A stretch of 64,000 nucleotides of DNA from Amanita rubescens (taxonomy: Eukaryota; Basidiomycota; Agaricomycetes; Agaricales; Amanitaceae). Below, piece after piece: positions 1 to 10,489 of the stretch; within the stretch, counting starts at the first letter, position 1; each line of letters begins with the position of its first letter. Under the pieces are notes generated by a model that saw only the letters and a list, made by a program, of their open reading frames with translations, ran no database searches and was not told the origin of the DNA. The DNA lies in NCBI GenBank assembly GCA_015039365.1, contig WION01000011.1:744001-808000 (forward strand), written 5' to 3'. The translations under genes were made by a program, and so were the position numbers.

Positions 1-235
1 ACTAGTGTAAGAAAATTTCGAAGTTTTTCATCAAACGCGCTCGTGCCTCGCTCGTTTGACTAATTACAACATTTCGTCGGACATTTCGCTTGGGTGGAAA
101 CCGTGGGAATTTCTGTTTCAGGCAAAATGTCAACGAAATGGATGTTTTGGAAACTTATTATTCCAATATTTTTCGCGAACTATTCTCGCTGGAGAAATGG
201 AATATTTTATCAGAAACACTCCTGTGCCCATAGTG

Positions 236-306
236 AGAGAGTTTAAGAGATTCGCCCCTTTTGGCAGGACTGATGCTTCTCTCCTCTCTTCACCTTCCTC
301 ACTTAA
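236..306 (+). repeat. Partial copy of dispersed repeat head
   Basis: A stretch with a GAGAGAG run, then ATTCGCCCC, GGCAGGACT and CTTCTCTCCTCTCTTCACC recurs at about 3396-3470 and 7196-7280, where it opens the two longer repeat copies. Here the similarity stops after about 70 bp, so this is a fragment. Apart from this and the microsatellite that follows, I see nothing gene-like in 1-920. The open frames there are short and lack family resemblance. Confidence 0.5.
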
Positions 307-539
307 GTTTTAGTGACTCAGGCCGTCGTCGGTAACCTGTTGATATAACTTTCGGCGGTTGTCCCTGGTACACCTACACTCCCTTGGGCCTTCTTCTCCG
401 GGGTCGTAAAAATGTCGTCGATGATGAGCCGTCCTAGTGGGCGCAGCAGAACTTCCTGCCTCGATTTCAATTTTATTAGTATGAGTGTTATGTTGATGAT
501 TTTTGAAACCATACTTCATTGAATGTAGTATCGGTCCGA

Positions 540-598
540 AAGAGAGCCAAAGAGAGCCAAAGAGCGCCAAAGAGCGCCAAAAGAGAGCCAAAGAGAGG
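540..598 (+). repeat. 10-bp microsatellite (AGAGAGCCAA)n
   Basis: About six imperfect copies of AGAGAGCCAA, some with AGAGCGCCAA. Two further purine-rich 10-bp arrays lie at 3312-3395 (GAGAGACAAA) and 7113-7216 (GAGAGCCAAT/A). Each of those precedes a copy of the same larger repeat, which suggests that the array is part of that element. Confidence 0.75.
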
Positions 599-920
599 AG
601 CGGTGAGCACATGCTTGTTTCCGAGCGGGCCGTCGCTCCTCAGTCTCTCCTCGCCCTCCTCTCTTTTCCGTCCTCAAGATCACTTTTCGCCGACCCCGCT
701 CTTTTGTCAAGAGGTCCACGCCAATTCTGAGGAAATTACCTCCGGTTCTTCGCCTGGATTTTTCCTTTGACTCCGTTTATTCCGTTGCTTGTTCCCTGGA
801 TCCCTTGGACCTGTGACGCCTCATCACATTTTGTGATATATTGTTGCGATCCACCGCCTTCAGTATGTATATCCGTCTCTTATCACAGTGACGCTATTCT
901 TATTGACGATACCCGAAGAT

Positions 921-2982
921 ATGCCGCCAGCTGTTTCTATACCTACACAAGCGACGGATTTGTTGCGGAATCGGAGAACTGATGGTAAGCTACCTATGGC
1001 ACGTACGATCACAGCACCTTAATGTTATCTTAGTGCCTCTCGGGGCGTTCGATGGACGCGTTGCAGCTGTTCACCCTCACTATTCCGATTATTATATCGC
1101 TACTCCCAACCAAGAGCATATCTTTGCGCCTCCCGGTCGTTGTAATTTATATGCAAGGATAGACGGCCGTTATGGTGTGGACGATCACACGCAGTGGCCT
1201 CAGCCATTTTCTCGGTCAGCCCCGTACCTGTGCTGTGTTCCCCAAAAAGATGCGCTAGCGTCGGAGTATTCGATCATGTGGTGGAATCCCACCCGGGTTG
1301 ATTTTGAACCGGTCCATCAACATGGATGGAGCTTTGGGATCGGGTTCCTTCCACATCACGAGTTGCAAGCAATGGAGCAGTGCTGCGAACGGTTGCATGA
1401 GAGGGCGGTCCAAGCTAAAGTTGATCATAGCACCCATTACCCTGAAACAAAATTGCTATCCGTTAATCTCCGCCGTAGTTTAAGTCGTTTGAGGGCAGTC
1501 GCAATGACGCGTAAAGAGGTCTTATTCGAATTTCGGCAGATTCAACGTCTGTGGATGGAGCTGTGGGCGCTGCTTGACTACATAGAGATTTTTGAACCCT
1601 ACATGGAAGGTCGCGTCGCTCCTGCAACAGAAACGGCCAAGGTCATCGGTTGCTTTGTCCTTAACGCAGATGTCGCGGAGAGACTTTTTGCTGCAGGGAT
1701 CCCTTATTGGTTCATACGCCCCATCTCGTCCTTCGTGAAAGAGAATATCCTCTCCATCACGTCTATCATTCAACCACAAGACAAGCTGGAACTGGAAGAC
1801 TATGTCCCCCCCTTTCCACGCATCTACGTAGGCGATTCAAACTACAACCGATTTCGGGCGATCTCCGAGCACGGCTTAAAATCACTTCGTTATACGGACC
1901 TCTTTAGTGACGGAAACCCGAGAGGAATTAAACCACACGAATTCGAGCAAGCTGGACCCTCGCGAAATACTCGAGACTCACGCATAAAGCACCAACCGTG
2001 TAAGTTACTCCATTCATTCAGCTAATTTTGCATCTTATATACAGCAGATTCCCGTTCTGGAAAACCAGGCCCTAAAGCATCAACAGACCGGGATAAGTTT
2101 GAGCCGATTGATAGTCCATACATGCCTCCTGCATTACAATCGTGGCAATGTGCCCTGCTCGCTGTCGATCGTGACCCAAAATATCTTTACTCGTCGACCA
2201 AGCTAGCAGAAAATGATGGCAAGTATGCATTCCCGGAACCGGGACTTTTCTGTTCTGGAAACAATCCCCAGCGACGAAATCGGTTCCTTACATTATGGAC
2301 AACCATCCGTGATTTATGCATATACCGTCTGGCGTCTAATGCCCCTGAAGTCCGTTTGCTCTCGAACCAGGATTGGCGTACTCTATTGCATGGACATGAG
2401 CCCAATCAACAGACCATGGCAGGAAAATCTCGTCATTTCCTAACCAATTTGTTGTCACCAGAGGCAACTGCACTGGGCATCGACATATCCAATCTCCACC
2501 AGGTCTCTAACAGGGAGTTTACGGTGCGGGAGACGCAGGAACACATGTGGGGTATTTCAGAGCTATCGTTCCGGTTCGAACTTCTCATATTGGATCGCCG
2601 TGCTCTTGATCGACGCCTGTTTGAGGGTCGACATCAAGATCTTGATTCTCTGGTCCGGGAGGGACTCGTATTACGGTGTTTCTACTTCCGTCCCAACCAA
2701 CCTCGTCATCTGGCAACGGTGTCTGTTAGAAACGCTCGCCTGGGACTGGCATCCCCTGATGTCCGAGATCGCCTTCCATACCTCCATGCTTTGCGTCGGG
2801 TGATGTTTGAATGGGATAGTTATCATCGACATCATGTAGCGCGCCTGCCAACACCGACAGCAGAGGCCCCAGAGAACGAGCTGCTACATTACGAATACGC
2901 TCTTGCCAGATTCTACACCCAGAGTTACTTTCGGTATTTTGGTCGTGCAGCCATCATTCCAAGAACATTGCCAGACACTTAG
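921..2982 (+). CDS. Agaricomycete-expanded hypothetical protein, 3 exons
   Basis: Splice model: 921-984, 1034-1999, 2045-2982, giving 655 residues. The introns are 49 and 45 nt with GTAAGC/GTAAGT donors, TTAG/ACAG acceptors and candidate CTTAAT and GCTAAT branch sites. Both junctions keep the frame. I chose the ATG at 921 because it reads TDLLRNRRTD and then, across the intron, VPLGAFDGRVAAVHP without a break. No signal peptide or catalytic motif was recognised. The text (for example LFAAGIPYWFIRP near the middle and KYAFPEPGLF in the C-terminal half) is of a kind I recall in many copies in Agaricomycete genomes as uncharacterised proteins. Function is unknown. The frame is intact, unlike most neighbours. 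The start could lie further upstream if another exon exists. Confidence 0.7.
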
Positions 2983-3311
2983 TTTCTTTTTCTTGTAATA
3001 ATCTCTTAGCCTTTCTTAGCGAACATTTGATATCATCATATTTTGATCACCGTATTCAAGCTGTCAAGTTGATCCCAAAAACGGTTGTCATGATTTATCT
3101 CCAGCCTAACCATTTATTAATGATTATCATCACCATGTGCTTTGTTCAAATACATTCAAGTGATCGTTTAAGATTCTACTCTATTTTCCTTCAGCTTGGG
3201 GTCAATGCATTGTGTTGCTCATGCCATTCATGCCTGCCATTTGAACTACTCGAGCCTACACTCGGCCAGCTCCCTATCTCATAGAGGGCGATGGGTAACA
3301 GCTGTGATCGC
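2983..3311. other. Intergenic, no gene seen
   Basis: Downstream of the preceding gene. TTGTAATAATC just after the stop could serve 3'-end formation, but nothing decisive is visible. The open frames here are short and without recognisable content. Confidence 0.5.
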
Positions 3312-3395
3312 GGAGAGAGACAAAGAGAGACAAAGAGAGACAAAGAGAGACAAAGAGAGACAAAGAGAGCCTAAGAGAGTCTGAGAGAGCCTAAG
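3312..3395 (+). repeat. 10-bp microsatellite (GAGAGACAAA)n
   Basis: Five near-perfect GAGAGACAAA units grade into GAGAGCCTAA and GAGAGTCTGA variants. It directly precedes repeat copy A, as the 7113-7216 array precedes copy B. Confidence 0.85.
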
Positions 3396-4905
3396 AGAGA
3401 TTCAGGTCACACTGCAACTTGCCACATTTCGCAGGGACTCAGCATCTCTCCTCTCTTCACCTCCCTCTTATGTCGTCCTAAAGATCGTCGTGCAGAAATT
3501 ACAGGAGTTAGACGCTGCGTCGCTTCCAAGGGCTAGACTTTCGGGTTACCCTTTCTCAATCGAACATGCGCACCATCTTGCTGGTTTACTGATTGGCCAG
3601 GCTACCTTACTCTTTCAACGATGCATTCAACGGTTAGATTCCATGCACCCCTTGTTGTGTCGCTTATGATCAGTTCCTTAGGTTGTCGAAGGAAGCCAGG
3701 TTGTGAATTGGTTTTAAAACGGGAATGTAACACCTGAACTGCAACCGAATGTCCATTCTCGTTCATCCACAGGTTAGATCTAATGGAGCTTCTGCATTAT
3801 CGTTTATGAACAGTTCCTCATGCCGTTGAAGCTCGTGGATGGCGACGACGTGGATTGCTGCTAGCATAGTGGAAGAATCGGGAGCATTGGCGACTGCCAA
3901 AAACGCGGTCGAGGTATGGAACCTGAGTCTCCAGCGTCTCTTTCTTCAATATTCTCGCAGGTCCTCCCGGAATGCGTCCAAGCTGAGACAGATGTCTTGT
4001 CCGCAGCAGCGACTTCATGTGAGGGATTTGGTCTTTTCGTCCTGAATTGGATACCTCCTAGAGACCAGCCTTGAATCTACTGCTTTCCTGTAGTGTCAAG
4101 AGTTTCCGGCACATTCTTCCCAGATGGCCCGGGCTGGGGCGATCCATAGTGACTTGAATACACCATTTTACTAAATTTGCGCCTCACAAGCTGACCAGTC
4201 GCTCTAATTCTTTATCACCGCGATAGAAAGTTGCTCAATGGAATTCAGAAGCTTTACCTTCAATACGTCCGGTTCTAATACTGCATCGTTTACTTTCTTG
4301 CTGACGTTGTGCACGTTGGTGGCGGGCTCTCTCTTATTTGGCGCATTCGACTCCTCTACGATCGGCTTCGAGCGTCTTTCTTTATTTTCAACGCATTCTC
4401 CAACTTTTTATGCATGAAATACGCATCCCGTGCCGTTCCTTCTATCACCAGGACTGTAAGCGTTCCATTTCTCTCAATTTGCATATTGCAAGCTAACCGA
4501 TTCCTTTAGTCCCCTATTTTCGTGATAGAAAGTTGCCCAATGCATCCTTTGGAAAATTTGCTCCATACGGTCAGTCGCGATACACTCACGTTCGCCCTCC
4601 AGCTGACGCTGTTCGTGTTGGCCAACGCGTTCGCCCAATTTGGCAGATACATATCCAACTGCAGGCTCACCTTCCTTGCAGTTATCTCTCTTCTCGCAAC
4701 GTACGCCTACGAACGTAATCGTCAGGTGTTGTTTGGCGGGTTTGATCGCGCGTCACCCGTTCCACGGAAGGAGAAAATCGGCATAGTTCTGGCAATTCTG
4801 GCAAGCTGACGCATGTTTTGCGTTTGCAAGTCACTGAAAAATGTCATTGGACATCAGATTCCGCCTAAAAGCGTCCACTCGCGTATGTCTTGATTGCTAT
4901 ATTGA
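3396..4905 (+). repeat. Dispersed repeat, copy A (about 1.5 kb)
   Basis: Collinear with 7217-8872. Shared landmarks include CATCTTGCTGGTTTACTGAT (3572 and 7370), GGATTTGGTCTTTTC (4024 and 7698) and the ATAGAAAGTTGCTCAATGG units. Inside is a degenerate tandem array whose units each carry GATAGAAAGTTGC and CCNAATAC..CGTCGTT; unit starts are near 4221 and 4523, with a weak one near 4983. No long open frame or terminal repeats were seen, so the class is unknown; it could be a non-autonomous element or a decayed gene family. From 4906 to 5264 only the weak extra unit is visible. Confidence 0.75.
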
Positions 4906-5264
4906 GCTCTGCCCCCGTAAGTCACCATTTCGCCTCTTTCTCGTCCTGTACGCCATTGAATCGGCTTTGCTCTGTTTTTCCACGATAGAATGCTGTGAAC
5001 GCCATCCATGTACATATCCTGCCTCGCTCAAATTCCGTCGTCCTCGCTGTAGCCAACGTTCTTCGCTTTGGCAGCTTTACAAGTTCAATTGTTATGCGTA
5101 CGCATCTCTTGTATTTCGTCTTTATTAATAAATCATTTGGGCTGCGGTGTGAGCTCTCTTTTTTCTTCGAACGTTGCACTAAGTCTTGTCTTTTTGTATT
5201 CCTACTTATGTGTCAACCTCAATTCGTGACGACTCAAGCTAAGCTAATATGTAAAGAATTCTTT

Positions 5265-6359
5265 CTATGTACGTCTTTTCTGGAACAACCGTTTGGAGTG
5301 AGCCTTCAAGTAGTTTTTGACGACACCTATCCACTGCCGAATCACTTCATTGACCTCCTTGTTTTTGCTCTTCTTCCGCAGCTCATCCCACAATTTCAGT
5401 TCCTCCTTCACGTCCTTGAAGTAATCCTGGAGGTGTTCAAACATATTATCGTCTAACTCTTCGTTCATATTCTCTGACTCAATCTTGTATATCTTCCTTG
5501 CCACGTCAAGATCTCCAATACGGCAAAGCTTCAGCCCAGTATGGCAACTTTGGCTAAAGGTGAGTACTGCGTGGATCGTCCCTCCGGGCAGGATAAAACG
5601 TGTTTGTTCATCGTCCAACAGCAACAACTCCAACCCTTCTAATCGATCAATGGCGTCTTCGGTTGAAAAGGTAATGAGCCCTGAAAAATGCTCTCGCACG
5701 TAGATATCAAGATTGCTCGGGGTGGGAGGCCAACAAAGCCAGAGTTTTCGTCCATTGATATGCTGGATGAGCTGGGAAGATCCGCAGTAATCCGTATGGG
5801 GGGTTGTGATGGCTCCTATCGGGACAAGACAGCTTGCCCAGGCCCACGGATGGTCTGATTTCTTCTTTTCCGTTTTCCTCTCGCACACAAACTCCGTACA
5901 GTCCTCGACCAGGTTCGGTAATAGGTTAACTTTATCTAGGCCAGAGGATGATGCAGGAATGGTGAGAGCGCCAATCGGGAGAACCTTTTCACCCGAACTG
6001 TCTCCAGACAAGGGAAACAATTTTAACAGCTTTTCGATCGGGGTGTGGTTTGCGGGACCATTGCGTAAAAAATTGACAATACTCGCATGGTTGCCATTTC
6101 TTCTCGCCTCAGATAAGTCCGTTATGACATGCGACATGTCTGGTTTGTCCGAGTCCCCCTTCAAGAGGTGTCCGGTACTCTGAGCATGGATAATGATGAT
6201 ATGTTTTAATTCTGGCCCATGTGGCCATGAAGGGACCGATTCCGAGGACCTGGATAGGGCCGTCACTAACTTCGAAAGGATTTTCCGCCCTTGTTCATGC
6301 AGCGTTGGGTGCGCAGCGTCGGTGATATCCTTACTCTGCCACCGATGATATTCTTCCAT
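5265..6359 (-). CDS. JmjC/cupin-like Fe(II)-2-oxoglutarate dioxygenase-type protein
   Basis: Open frame of 364 residues ending at 5265. Around residues 179-263 it reads VPIGAITTPHTDYCGSSQ, then GRKLWLCWPP, then ILPGGTIHAVLTF. This is the jelly-roll pattern of JmjC-like proteins. His188 and Asp190 (HTD) and His263 would be the iron ligands, and Lys205 is a candidate co-substrate contact. The C-terminal ~70 residues are charged and helical. Such proteins are abundant and uncharacterised in Agaricomycetes; the substrate cannot be predicted. The ATG at 6359 may be internal, because an open region on the same strand (6501-6881) can be spliced in frame from a GTACGA donor near 6543 to a TTTTAG acceptor at 6374. 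That junction is only one possibility. Confidence 0.7.
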   Translation of the reverse strand: MEEYHRWQSKDITDAAHPTLHEQGRKILSKLVTALSRSSESVPSWPHGPELKHIIIIHAQSTGHLLKGDSDKPDMSHVITDLSEARRNGNHASIVNFLRNGPANHTPIEKLLKLFPLSGDSSGEKVLPIGALTIPASSSGLDKVNLLPNLVEDCTEFVCERKTEKKKSDHPWAWASCLVPIGAITTPHTDYCGSSQLIQHINGRKLWLCWPPTPSNLDIYVREHFSGLITFSTEDAIDRLEGLELLLLDDEQTRFILPGGTIHAVLTFSQSCHTGLKLCRIGDLDVARKIYKIESENMNEELDDNMFEHLQDYFKDVKEELKLWDELRKKSKNKEVNEVIRQWIGVVKNYLKAHSKRLFQKRRT

Positions 6360-6500
6360 GATCCATGAGGGAGCTAAAATATATTTTCAGAGACTTATTT
6401 CTTAGCAGAGAGGAGCGGATCATATTACTACTGCGATCGAAGGTCATCGAGTCTGTTCGAGCTCGTTTTTTCGCTTTTTGTGAGTCACCATCTATCGTTG

Positions 6501-6881
6501 CTAGGTAAGAATGCTTTCAAGTTCGGTTCTTGGCATTCTCGTACCGTGACTTGGCTCAACTGCATCATGATCTCCCCCTCCAGATGTTGAATCGAGTCGC
6601 TTAGACGTTCGGCGCTTGCTGTTGGCAGAGTAGTTTCTAGCGTTTCTCCATGTGAATGAAAAGTCGTCCAAGAAATACAATGAGATTTCTGGATGTCGGG
6701 TGTAGGGTTTGCCATTGTCATGCCTACGTTTGTCTGCATATCTCCAGCCTTCTTCAGTCTTATAATAAACCTGGTGTTTTTCGTAGTTTTTCGGCCGTTC
6801 TATTGTGCGTTGAAAGTTTAGGGTATCGGTAACTTCCTGTGTATCTGAACTTTCGACCCCAATATCTCCAATGTTGCCCAC
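6501..6881 (-). CDS. Candidate upstream exon(s) of the JmjC-like gene
   Basis: Open region of 126 residues on the same strand, ~140 bp upstream of the JmjC-like frame. It contains ERPKNYEKHQVYYKTEEGW and a serine-rich tail and looks like genuine coding text rather than a shadow. An overlapping frame at 6485-6739 is an alternative. I cannot fix the splice sites. It may instead be a separate small gene. From 6882 to 7112 nothing gene-like is visible. Confidence 0.35.
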   Translation of the reverse strand: MGNIGDIGVESSDTQEVTDTLNFQRTIERPKNYEKHQVYYKTEEGWRYADKRRHDNGKPYTRHPEISLYFLDDFSFTWRNARNYSANSKRRTSKRLDSTSGGGDHDAVEPSHGTRMPRTELESILT

Positions 6882-7112
6882 GTCGGCCTGTGGAGAATGG
6901 GGACCAACGAAGATTTTGTACTCTATCCGTTCGGATTCGTTTTTGAACGATCTTCTAAAGATTGATGGGTATTGTTCTTACAAGGTGGTATTTTGTCAGT
7001 TTAATTATTGAGGACTAGATTTCTCAGTGATACCTTGGGCCATTCTTAAAATAGAATTTCAATGGGTATCAAGTCTTGGGATATCGGTAATGAGAGCGCG
7101 TGATCACACCGA

Positions 7113-7216
7113 GTCAGAAATTAGAGAGAGAGACAAAGAGAGCCAATGAGAGCCAATGAGAGCCAATGAGAGCCTAAGAGAGCCAAAGAGAGCCTAAGAG
7201 AGTTTGAGAGAGATTC
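7113..7216 (+). repeat. 10-bp microsatellite (GAGAGCCAAT/A)n
   Basis: GAGAGACAAA, several GAGAGCCAAT and GAGAGCCTAA units, ending in GAGAGTTTGAGAGAG. Third array of this type; it immediately precedes repeat copy B. Confidence 0.8.
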
Positions 7217-8872
7217 GCCCCTTTCAATTGGCAGGACTCGGCGTTGCCTCGACAGCTTCTCTCCTCTCTTCACCTTCCTCTTATGACATCCTCACGCATA
7301 AACCACACGTTGCGTTTCTCCCAAGGGATAGACTTTCGGGTCGCCCTTTCCCAATCGAACATGCGTACCATCTTGCTGGTTTACTGATTGGCCAGGCTAC
7401 CTTACTCTTTCAACGGTTCATCCATAAGTTAGATTCCATGCCACCTGATGTGCATTCTCTTTTACTGGTTCATCCACAGGTTATATTTCGCTATTATGAA
7501 CAGTTCCTGACGTCATTGAAGTTCTTGCAGTTGTGGATGACTCCGACGATGTGGATCATTGCTTCTGGCACAACGGGGGAATCGTCGGGAGCATCGGCGA
7601 TTGCCAAAAACGCTATCGGGGTATGTAACCTGACTGCATCCAAACCGAGCTAGGTGTGTCTCGTTCGCAGCATCGGCCCCTGAAATCTTCATGTGAAGGA
7701 TTTGGTCTTTTCCGGCAGCATTCACCTTCCAACAATTTAATAGAGTCCTCCCCTCGCGATCGTCCTGAATTGGATGTCTCCCAAACAGCAGCCTTGAATC
7801 GACTGCTTTCCCGTAGTGTCAAGACAACTTGCCGAGAACGCTCAGGCTGGAACAGTCCATAGCGACAGTACGTCGTTTTACGTCTCGCAAGCTGACCGGT
7901 TGCTCTAATCCTTTATCACTGCGATAGAAAGTTGCTCAATGGGATCCAGAAGCTTTGCCTTCAATACGTCCGGTCCTAATACTGCGTCGTTCACTTTCTT
8001 GCTGATGTTGTGCCCCTTGCAGGTTCTCTCTTATTCGGTACATACGGCTCCTCTGCCATCAGCCTCTAGTATCTTTGCGCATCCTCCAACTTTTTATGCA
8101 TGAAACACGCATCCTGTGCTGTTCCTTCTATCACCAGGCCCGTAAGTGCTCCATTCTCTCAATTTGCGTCTCGCACGCTAACCGATTCCTTTATTTATGT
8201 ATCTCCACGATAGAAAGTTGCTCAATGGAATTCGGAAGCATTCCTCTCAGTAAGTCCAGCCCTAATACCCCGTCGTTCGCTTTCTCGCTGACGTTGTTGC
8301 CATGCTGGCGGCACATTCTCCCTTATTCGGCGCATACGACCCCTCTATCGTTGGCTTCCCACTTCTTTCTTCATTTCAATGCATCCTTCAACTTTCTATG
8401 CACGAAACACGCATCCAGTGCCGTTCCTTCTATCACTGGCCCGTAAGTGCTCCACTTCGCTCAATTCGTGCCTCGCACGCTAACCGATCGATTTAATTCA
8501 GTATTTCCGTGATAGAAAGTTCCCCAACGCGTCCCTCTGTCATTTTCTCTATACAGTCGGTCACAATATCGCCTTGTTCTCCCCCCATCCCAAGTTCTTC
8601 GCGTTGGCCAGCGCGTTCGCCCAATTTGGCAGGCACGTCACGCGTGACGGCACCCGCACATACTAGCGTTGATCTTGCTTTAGCTCGTGCATTGAGGACT
8701 TTGCTATAACGTAGTTGTCCGGCGGGTTTGATTGCGCGTCACCCGTTCTGCAGAGGGAGTAGTTCTTGCATTTCTGGTAAGGTGACGCGCATTTTCCGTT
8801 CTCAAGTCACTGAACCATGACCTCGAACCAAGTGGCCCACAGACCTACGTTTTGATCGCCATATCGAGCTCG
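7217..8872 (+). repeat. Dispersed repeat, copy B (about 1.65 kb)
   Basis: Collinear with copy A (3396-4905), with more complete internal units: GATAGAAAGTTGCTCAATGG at about 7922 and 8208, and a variant at about 8512 (spacing ~290-300 bp). The similarity to copy A runs to the hexamer GAGCTC at ~8867-8872 (4904-4909 in copy A). It stops abruptly there, where copia integrase sequence begins. No intact gene inside. Confidence 0.75.
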
Positions 8873-9310
8873 TTATTACATGACTTTCATTGATGATTAT
8901 TCCCGTCATTGCACGATCAAACTTTTGAACAGAAAGTCAGAAGCTGCCGAAATGGTAAAGGGATATCTTGCCTTTATCGAACGACATCTCGGTCTTCTTC
9001 CGAAAGCGATCCGTGCTGACAACGGGAAAGGATACATCAATAATTATCTCAAGTCATGGCTTAATCAACGTGGAATCCTCTTAGATCCAACTGCACCTTA
9101 TTCACCGCAACAAAATGGCACTGCCGAGCGATACAATCATACTCTTGCTGACTTGATCCGTGCTATGCTTTGCGAGAAGAAGCTACCCGAAATCTTATGG
9201 GGAACTGCAGTGCTTCATGCAGGTTATTTACGCAATCGTGCGTATACGAGGACTTTGTCACATAACAGAGTGTCATTCAGGGTGTCTGGAAGCACAGTTC
9301 CCTGCTGATT
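8872..9310 (+). mobile_element. Ty1/copia integrase core fragment
   Basis: Reads in one frame YYMTFIDDYSR, then IRADNGKGYIN, then YSPQQNGTAERYN. These contain the D, D and E of the retroviral-type integrase catalytic triad. The following text (ILWGTAVLHAGYLRNRAYTR) is also typical of copia integrase. Gag, protease, the integrase zinc finger, reverse transcriptase and LTRs are all missing. The left edge coincides with the end of repeat copy B. After about 9262 the frame no longer resembles integrase. This is a dead fragment, on the same strand as the 3' half of a copia element at 34.8-38.1 kb. Confidence 0.88.
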
Positions 9311-9473
9311 AATGTGTAATTTTAAGTTTCATGATAAAAGTCTGAACATGATACAGAAACAGTGGCTGACAACTTGACATGTCAGGAAGAATGGGACATT
9401 CCACTCAATCTTGCCTAAGGATCCTCTGTTGAGACCCTCCCAATGTTTATCTTTGTTATATGTGATTGCAAAT

Positions 9474-9860
9474 CAAAAAAAGCGCCACAGGGAGATCTTG
9501 TTTTGGTGGAGATATGGCTGCTCATCATGGCAGACAGTGAGCACACCAATTTCATTTTGGCATGATTGGTGCATAGAATTTGCATTCTAACATGCCAACT
9601 ACCTTTCTATATGCCTAATGGGGACATCCCAAAAAAAGTGCCACACAAATAACCAGTATTGGTGGAGATATTGTCATTTCTTTCTCCTCACTGTTGACAA
9701 CAGTGAGCAAGACATGTTGCATTCTGACATAAACCAGTCGCATTTTTTACATTGTAACATAGTGGATAGGTGCATATACATATAAGGAATATGTTCCAAG
9801 AAACGAGCCACAAAAACATTCAGTATTAAGGGAGATATTGCAATTTCTTTCTGCTCATCA
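9474..9860. repeat. AT-rich degenerate tandem repeat, ~160 bp period
   Basis: Three related blocks begin with AAAAAGCGCCACA (9476), AAAAAGTGCCACA (9633) and AAGAAACGAGCCACA (9796). Each is followed by GGAGATAT...CTCATCAT/CTCACTG...CAGTGAGCA. The surrounding 9310-10490 is AT-rich and without coding content, unlike the GC-balanced flanks. It may be an inserted non-autonomous element. Confidence 0.6.
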
Positions 9861-9965
9861 TCACCAACAGTGAGCAGATATGTCCCAAAATGGCAAGTCC
9901 GAAGGGTGCTATTTCCATTTTTGGAAATGCGCCACTGGATCCTAAAGTGCACATTACATTATCAA

Positions 9966-10350
9966 TTTCCTTTTTTAGAAATTTGACCCTGAAAAACAAT
10001 TGGTGAATATCTCAATGAAATCATCGTCAAATATTGTCATACAACCACATTTAGAAAGCCACTGACCAAGGCTACACAATTTATTGACCCTGAGATTATG
10101 TCATCATTTCCTTTTTAGGAAATTCGACCCTGAAAATCAATCAGTGGATATCTCAATGAAATCAACACCAAACACTGTCATACAACCGCATTTAGAAAGC
10201 CACTGACCAAGGCTACACAATTGATTGACCCTGAGATTACATCATCATTTCCTTTTTAGGAAATTCGACCCTGACATACATTTTTTTGCCTTATATGGCA
10301 TCTGGTGAATTTATAATTTACTTTCCTTTTTAGGAAATTTGACCCTGGCT
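9966..10350. repeat. AT-rich tandem repeat, 141 bp period
   Basis: TTTCCTTTTTAGGAAATT(C/T)GACCCTG recurs at about 9966, 10107, 10248 and 10322. The first three are 141 bp apart, the last is a short unit. Between them CATTTAGAAAGCCACTGACC is conserved. The same AAATTCGACCCT core appears in the AT-rich insertion near 14910-14925. Confidence 0.75.
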
Positions 10351-10489
10351 ATCTTACCAAATAGGGCAATTATGCCCTTTTCCCATGTCATAACATGTGT
10401 AAACATCCCCCACCTTCCAGAAATGGTAATAAGTTTCATTTTTAGGTGTGGGAAAGTGGACTTAGCACAATTCCAAGTCTTTTATTTGG

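Noticed and set aside
985..1014. A 30-nt intron ending at ACAG before CACCTTAATG
   Set aside because: Too short and out of frame with the long downstream exon; the acceptor at 1033 gives a 49-nt intron in frame.
9674..9952. 92-codon minus-strand frame in the AT-rich block
   Set aside because: Covers the degenerate ~160-bp tandem repeat and shows no family text.
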